Positions 58,686 to 64,000 of a DNA stretch of 64,000 nucleotides are shown here, piece by piece (positions within the stretch are counted from its first letter, which is position 1; each line of letters opens with the position of its first letter). Where the stretch lies: the NCBI GenBank assembly GCA_005402585.1, contig BIFP01000051.1, positions 354,959 to 418,958 of the forward strand, written 5' to 3'. This stretch comes from Micromonosporaceae bacterium KJ-029 (lineage in GTDB: Bacteria; Actinomycetota; Actinomycetes; Mycobacteriales; Micromonosporaceae). The notes beneath the pieces were generated by a model that was not told the origin of the DNA, did no database searches, and saw only the letters and a list, made by a program, of their open reading frames with translations. The position numbers were made by a program, and so were the translations under genes.

Positions 58686-59491
58686 GACTTCGCCACTTCC
58701 TTGATCAGCTCGATCGACTGGCGACGAGGGAGAGCCTCGTTGCGAACTATCTCCCACGTCTTGGCCAGCTTAGCGACATCGGCGGAAGCGTCGACGATCT
58801 GCGCGATGAGCTGGTTGTCAGCGTGCGCCACCCGGGTGCCGTCGGGTAGTTCGGCGATGATGAACTGGCCGGCGAGCCCGAGATACATCCCGGCGTCGCG
58901 GGGCACGACGTGCACCTGGATGTGCTCCCGTTTCGCCTGCTCGGCGAGGTGGTCGAGCTGCTCCGCCATCAGCCCCGGCTGATCGAGCACGGGCCGGCGC
59001 AACACGCTCTCGTCCACCACGGCGATGAGCTGCGGCGGGCGCTCGCGCTCCAGGATCGCCTGCCGGTCGAGCCTGGAGGCGACGATGCGTTCGACCTCCT
59101 CGGTGGTGAACCGGCCGCCGGCGAGAGTCGCTCGCGCGTACCGCTCGGTCTGGAGCAGGCCGGGAAGGTAGGACATCTCGAACCAGCGCAGCGTCGCCGC
59201 CTCCCGCTCGAACTCGATCCACTCCCGAAGCCAGGTCGGTGTCGGGTCGAGCTTGGACAGCTCACGCAGCATCCGGGTGAACCTGCCACCCTGCTCCGGG
59301 TCGAAGGCCGGGTCGTGCGTCCGGTCGACCGCGAGCATGTAGTCCCTGGTGGGCGGACGCCCGCCCGTCTCGACCGAACTCACGTGCGACGCCGAATAGC
59401 CGATGCCCCGGCCGAAATCGTCCTGACTGAGGCCGAGCGACGCCCGAAGTAGGCGAAGCTCCATCAACACGTAGTCCGTGATGCCGCCCAT
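58676..59491 (-). CDS. XRE-family regulator with DUF5753 domain
   Basis: 271 residues. The helix-turn-helix is LRLLRASLGLSQDDFGRGIGYSASHVSSVETGGRPPTRDYMLAVD (about 12-56), followed by the DUF5753 region (WIEFEREAATLRWFEMSYLPGLLQTERYARATL...). This pairing with DUF397 is widespread in streptomycetes and micromonosporas, where such regulators act in development or secondary metabolism. The gap to the next rightward gene is 278 bases. Confidence 0.9.
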   Translation of the reverse strand: MGGITDYVLMELRLLRASLGLSQDDFGRGIGYSASHVSSVETGGRPPTRDYMLAVDRTHDPAFDPEQGGRFTRMLRELSKLDPTPTWLREWIEFEREAATLRWFEMSYLPGLLQTERYARATLAGGRFTTEEVERIVASRLDRQAILERERPPQLIAVVDESVLRRPVLDQPGLMAEQLDHLAEQAKREHIQVHVVPRDAGMYLGLAGQFIIAELPDGTRVAHADNQLIAQIVDASADVAKLAKTWEIVRNEALPRRQSIELIKEVAKSWT

Positions 59492-59769
59492 CGACTCCCC
59501 ATCTCCAACCCGGTTCCGTCGGCCGGTCGCCCAGCCCCGCCCACTCCGCGCCGCTGACCAGCTCGTTCATCGCGAGCACGTATCGAACATAGACCGGTCC
59601 TCACCAGACTGTCACGCAGCGGATCCGCTCCTATCCGGAGAGGGACGGGGTGGATCCCGCCTCGGGGCCGCCCGTGTTCCCCCGTTGCAGGGGCGGCCCC
59701 TTCCACTCCCCTCGGCTACGCCTGCCCGGTCCGGCGGCGTACCCGAGTGGTCCCCTGAGGGAGGTCGAC

Positions 59770-59979
59770 GTGCGTGTTCCGTGGTTCCAGTGCCCGACCA
59801 CCGTGCTGCCGGTAGTGCCAGCGCGGCCGGTGACGCCGGTGTTGCCGCAGCGTGAGCCGGGCGCCGAGTTGCCGGGGTGGGCGTACCAGCCGACCCGGCC
59901 GTTGCCGATGCAGCGTCCGGGTTGTGCGGGTTGGTTGACGCCGGGCCAGCAGTGGCGGGCGAACGGAGGCCGCCGGTGA
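59770..59979 (+). CDS. Small hypothetical protein, proline-rich
   Basis: 69 residues from the GTG at 59770, which has GAGGGAGG upstream. It reads VRVPWFQCPTTVLPVVPARPVTPVLPQREPGAELPGWAYQPTRPLPMQRPGCAGWLTPGQQWRANGGRR, rich in proline, with two cysteines. No domain is recognised. The stop overlaps the start of the next gene by four bases (GTGA), which supports it as a real gene. Confidence 0.6.
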   Translation: MRVPWFQCPTTVLPVVPARPVTPVLPQREPGAELPGWAYQPTRPLPMQRPGCAGWLTPGQQWRANGGRR

Positions 59980-60302
59980 TCAGCACCCGGCTGCCGACGC
60001 CGGGCCGTGGTCCGCATCCGGAGCGCCCGTACGCCGTCGGTGCGACCGTGCCACACACCCCGTTGCGGCCGATCTGGTGCTGCCGGGCGTGTGGGCAGCC
60101 GTGGCCGTGCGCGACGGCGCGGCTGTTGCTGCGGGCGGAGTACGAGAGCAATCCGATCGGCCTGTCGATCTACCTCGCCGGGCTGATGTACGAGGCGATG
60201 CGCGATCTCTACCACCTCAACCCGCACGACGGCCCGGAGCCGGCGGCACTGTTCGACCGGTTCGTGGCCTGGGGACCGCGCCGATCGCACCCCGCGAGGT
60301 GA
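59976..60302 (+). CDS. Small protein with cysteine cluster
   Basis: 108 residues. The centre has RPIWCCRACGQPWPCATARLLLRAEYESNPIGLSIYLAGLMYEAMRDLYHL: cysteines at CC..C.....C could bind zinc or iron-sulfur, followed by an amphipathic helix. Similar small proteins accompany XRE/DUF397 genes in this family of bacteria, but function is unknown. The GTG at 59976 follows GGAGG and is coupled to the gene before it. Confidence 0.7.
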   Translation: MISTRLPTPGRGPHPERPYAVGATVPHTPLRPIWCCRACGQPWPCATARLLLRAEYESNPIGLSIYLAGLMYEAMRDLYHLNPHDGPEPAALFDRFVAWGPRRSHPAR

Positions 60303-60376
60303 GGCTGCCACGCGATCAGGGCGCGGGATTCCGGTCCGGTCCGCACTCCTGGCCAACGCCTCGATGTCGCCGGGTC

Positions 60377-60559
60377 TCAGGGGTGGCGGAGCGCCCAGCG
60401 GTGTGGGTCGTCCAGGTCCGGACCGTCGCGGCGAGGCTCGGTCTCGGTCAGCGGCACCCGATCCTCGGGGCGGACCGCCGGCGGCAGTTCGCCGAAGCGG
60501 ACGTGCCGCAGGAAGGCGTATTCGTCGTCGGTGAACGGCAGCCCAGAACTTTCCGTCAT
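60377..60559 (-). CDS. Small acidic hypothetical protein
   Basis: 60 residues from the ATG at 60559, which follows GGAGGGAG: MTESSGLPFTDDEYAFLRHVRFGELPPAVRPEDRVPLTETEPRRDGPDLDDPHRWALRHP. It is acidic with one predicted helix and a disordered tail. No family is recognised. A 27-bp motif shared with 38314-38340 lies about 60-90 bases upstream of its start. Confidence 0.65.
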   Translation of the reverse strand: MTESSGLPFTDDEYAFLRHVRFGELPPAVRPEDRVPLTETEPRRDGPDLDDPHRWALRHP

Positions 60560-60620
60560 GGCCTTCTCCCTCCACGCTCCCCCATTGTCGACCCGGCTCG
60601 CCACACGGCAACACCGTTGC

Positions 60621-60647
60621 GTCACCACCCGTAAGGCGTCCTAGGAT
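60621..60647. repeat. 27-bp shared motif, copy 2
   Basis: It starts GTCACCACCCGTAAGGC and ends TCCTAGGAT, matching 38314-38340 at 25 of 27 positions. Here it overlaps the stop codon of the geranylgeranyl-reductase-like gene and lies upstream of the small acidic gene on the minus strand, so its conservation is not explained by coding. Confidence 0.6.
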
Positions 60648-61831
60648 CCTGGACGGCTGGCTCGTGCGCGAGGGTCAGGACTGGGCACGGTGAGCGAGGC
60701 GCGCGGGCTGGGCAGGCGATTCATCAGGGCCAGTGCCGCCCGGACGGGCGCCCGGCCGACCATCTCGGCGAAGTCGGTCCGCCCCCGGCAGAAGCGGGCG
60801 AACGCCCGCCAGCCCGGCGGCGTGGCCATCAGCGCGTGGAAGACGTGCGGCCGCCGGGCGAACACGTCGAGGAGCCGGAACCCGGCCAGCATCGACGGCA
60901 CCAGCCGCTCGGCCACCGCACGTTCGTAGCCGGCGAGATCACCGTCGGCGACCGCTCCGCCGGCCAGCTCGCCGGAGCGCAGCGCGTAGCTGATCCCCTC
61001 CCGGGTCCAGGGTTCCAGCAGCCCGGCGGCGTCACCGGCGACCAGCACCCGACCCCGCCGCAGTGGCGAGTCGTCGGCACGGCACCGGGTCAGATGCCCC
61101 GAGTCGTGCACCGGCTGCACACCGGCCAGGCCGAGCCGGTCGACGAACCGACGAAGATACTCCCGGGTGCGCTCCCCCTCACCCCGACCGGCGATCACCC
61201 CAACCGTGAGTCGATCACCCTTCGGGAACACCCAGGCGTACGAGCCGGGCAACGGACCCCAGTCCAGCAGCAGCCGGTGCCGCCAGCGGGCCTGCTGCTC
61301 CGCCGAGACCGGCAGCTCCAGTTCCAGCCCCAGATCCACCTGCCGGTAGCGCACCCCGACGTGTCGCGCGCTCACCCCGGAGGAGCCGTCGGCACCGACG
61401 ACCGTCCGGGCGAGGATCGTCTCACCGCCGGCCAGCCGCAGGCGTACGACCTCGGGGGTCTGTTCCAGCGCGCGGACCGCGACCCGCTCGCGGACCTCGG
61501 CCCCGGCGGACACCGCGGCGGCCCGCAGCCGGTCGTCGAACTCCTCCCGGCGCACCATGGTCACCAGCGGCCCCGCCCGGTGCCTCCGGGTGAAGCCGCG
61601 TCGCCCATCCAGGGTGAAGGTGGCCCGGTCGACCAGGTCGTGGGCGGGCACCTCGATCCGCCCGGCCGCGACGGTCAGCGAGCTACCGATCAACCCGCCG
61701 CCGCAGGTCTTGTAACGAGGGTGCGCGGCCCGCTCGACGACCAGCGTCCGCACGCCGCGACCGGCGGCGGCGAAGGCGGCGGACAGTCCGGCGGGGCCAC
61801 CACCGATCACCACGAGATCCCAGACGATCAC
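60641..61831 (-). CDS. Geranylgeranyl reductase-like FAD oxidoreductase
   Basis: 396 residues. It begins WDLVVIGGGPAGLSAAFAAAGRGVRTLVVERAAHPRYKTCGGGLIGSSL, with the dinucleotide fold and the KTCGGG block of the geranylgeranyl-reductase family. GDRLTVGVIAGRGEG, VLVAGDAAGLLEPWTREGISYALRSGELA complete the FAD sites. Members reduce isoprenoid chains of lipids, menaquinone or pigments. The start GTG at 61831 lies 13 bases from the 163-bp palindromic element. Its 3' end overlaps the 27-bp motif. Confidence 0.92.
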   Translation of the reverse strand: MIVWDLVVIGGGPAGLSAAFAAAGRGVRTLVVERAAHPRYKTCGGGLIGSSLTVAAGRIEVPAHDLVDRATFTLDGRRGFTRRHRAGPLVTMVRREEFDDRLRAAAVSAGAEVRERVAVRALEQTPEVVRLRLAGGETILARTVVGADGSSGVSARHVGVRYRQVDLGLELELPVSAEQQARWRHRLLLDWGPLPGSYAWVFPKGDRLTVGVIAGRGEGERTREYLRRFVDRLGLAGVQPVHDSGHLTRCRADDSPLRRGRVLVAGDAAGLLEPWTREGISYALRSGELAGGAVADGDLAGYERAVAERLVPSMLAGFRLLDVFARRPHVFHALMATPPGWRAFARFCRGRTDFAEMVGRAPVRAALALMNRLPSPRASLTVPSPDPRARASRPGS

Positions 61832-61843
61832 CGGTGCAGCCTA

Positions 61844-62006
61844 AGAGAGACCGGCAATAGGGCGGCGGAGGCGAGGCGGGTCCTGGCCGAGGATGGCAAG
61901 GCGGAGAAGGAGGCCATGCCGGTGTTGCATGGCCGACGACGACAACGCCGCCAGCCGAAGCGCCAGGGCCCGCCGCAGCCCCGCCAGTCCTATTGCCGGT
62001 CTCTCT
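61844..62006. repeat. 163-bp palindromic element with 18-bp perfect ends
   Basis: The ends AGAGAGACCGGCAATAGG (61844-61861) and its exact complement (61989-62006) enclose two further symmetric pairings: a 13-bp pair with one G-T (61875-61887 with 61962-61974) and an 8-bp perfect pair GGCCATGC/GCATGGCC (61912-61919, 61927-61934). All are centred near 61924, so the whole region can form one long hairpin. No target-site duplication is seen. It may be a MITE-like element or a structured leader. Confidence 0.75.
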
Positions 62007-62133
62007 ACGTCGGCACGAACCCGGGCGGGGGGCGACGCGCGCCCCCCGATCGGGCGCGCATCTTCGGCCACCAAGGGGGTAACCGCCCGGCGCAGACCGC
62101 CTGACACAGGCGGAAGAACGTGAGGAGGAAACC

Positions 62134-62370
62134 ATGCAGCAGGTGCAGCTGTCGGACGTCGAGGCTCGGGTTTACGACGCGGTGGCGGCCCTGGAGTCAC
62201 GCGGACAGGTTCCCTACCCAGACATGATCGCCCAGGAGTGCGGCCTCACCGAGGAGCAGTTGCAGAACCCGCTGCACCTGCTCACCGAGAAGAATCTGCT
62301 GCACCGGGAGGACTCGCCGATGTCCGGGCTCGACTTCGGCCCACGGTTCTGCGCGCAGCAGTTGGCGTGA
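62134..62370 (+). CDS. Small winged-helix-like conserved protein
   Basis: 78 residues: LSDVEARVYDAVAALESRGQVPYPDMIAQECGLTEEQLQNPLHLLTEKNLLHREDSP, with a helix-turn-helix pattern in which an N-terminal helix pair is followed by a recognition-type helix and a wing. Possibly a small DNA-binding protein. GAGGAGGAAACC precedes the ATG, a strong ribosome binding site. It sits between the palindromic element and an exporter gene and could regulate it; this is inference from position. Confidence 0.75.
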   Translation: MQQVQLSDVEARVYDAVAALESRGQVPYPDMIAQECGLTEEQLQNPLHLLTEKNLLHREDSPMSGLDFGPRFCAQQLA

Positions 62371-62442
62371 CGGGCGCCGCCGGACGACACGTTCCCCGCA
62401 GGCGGGGTGCCGCTCGACCACGCGCGATCGACGGGGGACACG

Positions 62443-63912
62443 ATGGCTCCGGCGGGGACGAGGGGGTCGGCCGACCCCGACTCGTACGACGAGCGGCGGC
62501 GGTGGCAGGCACTCGGTGTCGGGCTGGTCGCGACGTTCATGACGCTGCTCGACGTGAGCATCGTCAACGTGGCGATCCCGTCGCTGGAACGGGCCCTGCA
62601 CGCCAACCCCGCCGACCTGCAGTGGGTGCTGTCCGGGTACGCGCTGACCTTCGGGTTGGCGCTGGTGCCGGCGGGACGGTTCGGTGACATCCGTGGCCGG
62701 CGCAACGTCTTCGTGTTCGGCATCGCGCTGTTCACGCTGTCCAGCGCGCTGGCCGGACTGGCCCAGTCCCCCGGCTGGCTGGTCGGCGCCCGACTACTCC
62801 AAGGCGCCGCCGCCGGGGTGGTGAACCCGCAGGTGACCGGGCTTATCCAGCAACTGTTCCAAGGTCCGGCGCGGGCCAGGCCGTTCGGGCTGCTCGGCGC
62901 CATCATCGGCATCTCCACGGCGGTCGGCCCGCTGCTCGGCGGCCTGTTGATCGCCGCCGGCGGGCCGGAGCACGGCTGGCGGTTGGTCTTCTTCGTCAAC
63001 GTGCCGGTCGGCATCGTCGCGGTGATCCTCGGCTGGCGGCTGCTGCCCGGCCGGGTCACCGCCCGGACCACCCAGCACCGGCTGGACCCGGTCGGCGTAC
63101 TGCTGCTCGGGGTCGGGGTGGCGCTGATCCTGCTGCCCCTGGTGCAGCAGACACAGTGGCACGGCTCGGGCAAGTGGCTGCTGCTGCCCGCCGGTGCGGT
63201 CACCCTGGTCGGCTTCTGGCTCTGGGAGCGGCGGTACGCGCGCCGGGGCCCGCCACTGTTCGACGTACGCCTGTTCAGCCACCAGTCGTACACGCTGGGC
63301 TCGCTGATCGCGCTGCTCTACTTCGGCGGGTTCACCGCGGTCTTCTTCGTCTTCACGCTCTACCTGCAGATCGGCCTCGGCTACAGCGCACTCATCGCCG
63401 GTACGGCGATCACCCCGTTCGCGCTCGGCTCGGCCGTCGCGTCCGCGGTCGGCGGGCGAATCGTCAACCGGTTCGGTCGGCCGCTGGTCGCCGTCGGGCT
63501 ACTGGCCGTGGTGGTCGGACTCGGCCTGGTGGCCCTCGCCATCGACCTGGCTCTGCATGTCCCCGTCCCCTGGGTGACCGCGGTTCCCCTGCTGGTCGCC
63601 GGGATCGGCAGCGGATTCGTGATCGCCCCGAACCAGACACTGACCCTGGCACAGGTGCCGGTCCCCCAGGCAGGCAGCGGTGCGGGCATGCTCCAGACCG
63701 GTCAACGGATCGGTTCGGCGGCGGGTATCGCGGTCGTCGGGTCGGTCTTCTTCACGACGGTGGCCGGCGGCGGCGGCAACGCCTGGTCGAGAGGCTTCGA
63801 AAAGTCGCTGCTGCTGGCCGCCACGATCGTCACGCTGGCCCTGCTCGCGGCTCTCCTCGACATCGCCCGCCACCACCGCCGCGATCGCACGCAAGGCGGG
63901 GCCCCCTCTTAG
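62443..63912 (+). CDS. MFS drug/multi-substrate exporter, EmrB/QacA (DHA2) type
   Basis: 489 residues with about fourteen membrane helices. Signature motif A is present in GRFGDIRGRRNVFVFG (about 78-93), preceded by LDVSIVNVAIPSLERAL (helix 1, DHA2 motif) and followed by LLQGAAAGVVNPQVTGLIQ (motif C-like region). Such exporters expel drugs or secondary metabolites by proton antiport. The ATG at 62443 follows GGGGGA; the GTG at 62407 is less likely. The substrate is unknown. Confidence 0.92.
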   Translation: MAPAGTRGSADPDSYDERRRWQALGVGLVATFMTLLDVSIVNVAIPSLERALHANPADLQWVLSGYALTFGLALVPAGRFGDIRGRRNVFVFGIALFTLSSALAGLAQSPGWLVGARLLQGAAAGVVNPQVTGLIQQLFQGPARARPFGLLGAIIGISTAVGPLLGGLLIAAGGPEHGWRLVFFVNVPVGIVAVILGWRLLPGRVTARTTQHRLDPVGVLLLGVGVALILLPLVQQTQWHGSGKWLLLPAGAVTLVGFWLWERRYARRGPPLFDVRLFSHQSYTLGSLIALLYFGGFTAVFFVFTLYLQIGLGYSALIAGTAITPFALGSAVASAVGGRIVNRFGRPLVAVGLLAVVVGLGLVALAIDLALHVPVPWVTAVPLLVAGIGSGFVIAPNQTLTLAQVPVPQAGSGAGMLQTGQRIGSAAGIAVVGSVFFTTVAGGGGNAWSRGFEKSLLLAATIVTLALLAALLDIARHHRRDRTQGGAPS

Positions 63913-64000
63913 AGGGCGTCTTGATCGGGTTGGTTGTAGTACACGCTGGTTGATGTGGTGCTCGGGACGGGTGGCGTGGGTCGTGATGATCGATGCATGA
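63913..64000. mobile_element. Possible edge of an insertion sequence
   Basis: After the MFS stop the sequence changes style (GAGGGCGTCTTGATCGGG..., T/G-rich, less GC) and resembles the start of IS5-like elements seen in actinomycetes, with a possible start codon near 63985. The other end lies outside the window, so terminal repeats and a transposase cannot be confirmed. Confidence 0.25.

Overview
The window is very GC-rich and densely coded, with strong third-position GC bias, many GTG starts and many overlapping start/stop codons. It looks like the chromosome of a filamentous actinomycete. The gene complement fits Micromonosporaceae: XRE/DUF397 pairs, DUF5999, DUF574 methyltransferase, a garA-ftsR-DUF151 cluster, and several apparently leaderless genes with a TAnnnT box 6-7 bases before the start codon. 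This assignment is an inference; no rRNA or marker gene is present.

Layout. 1-3.4 kb: the end of cydA, cydB, an OsmC peroxiredoxin and an Eis-type acetyltransferase. 3.5-10.6 kb: a hypothetical protein, a Bcp peroxiredoxin, an SDR, a GNAT, a SigE-family sigma factor with a coupled membrane protein, an ADP-ribosylglycohydrolase and a DHFR-family protein. 10.7-13.9 kb: an ECF sigma factor with a SnoaL tail, a dif-like site, a lipoprotein, and a tyrosine recombinase whose start codon lies inside a second dif-like inverted repeat. 14-24.8 kb: a TetR/monooxygenase pair with twin operators, a DUF1801-VOC-VOC cassette, folD behind a ZTP riboswitch, an EEP phosphodiesterase, a TauE exporter, two GNATs, peptide deformylase, a TetR regulator, a pabB-like gene and DUF5999. 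24.9-38.8 kb: almost all on the minus strand, corresponding to the mycobacterial Rv1822-Rv1832 neighbourhood (pgsA-like, DUF881, sbp, DUF881, gcvH, garA, ftsR, DUF151 nuclease, MerR, and gcvP behind a glycine riboswitch). A sirtuin, a DivIVA-like protein and a truncated haemoglobin/flavohaemoglobin operon lie between the MerR gene and gcvP. 38.4-44.9 kb: MarR, a SpoIIE phosphatase, DUF574 methyltransferase, a universal stress protein and small proteins. 44.9-53.6 kb: a selenocysteine locus (selB, selA, tRNA-Sec, NrfD subunit, Fe-S subunit, and a formate dehydrogenase alpha chain read through an in-frame UGA). 54-64 kb: a secreted lysozyme-like protein with an elaborate upstream region, an AbiEii-type toxin pair, a Tat-exported 5'-nucleotidase, XRE/DUF397, small proteins, a geranylgeranyl-reductase-like enzyme, a 163-bp palindromic element, and an MFS exporter.

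How the genes work together. The selenocysteine locus keeps most of the insertion machinery beside its client enzyme; selD is not in the window. The glycine-cleavage genes gcvP and gcvH, the ZTP-controlled folD and the pabB-like gene all bear on one-carbon/folate metabolism. The two globins suggest nitric-oxide detoxification. The most unusual sites are the two dif-like sites beside the recombinase, the 163-bp palindrome, the twin TetR operators, and a near-identical 27-bp motif in two intergenic regions 22 kb apart.
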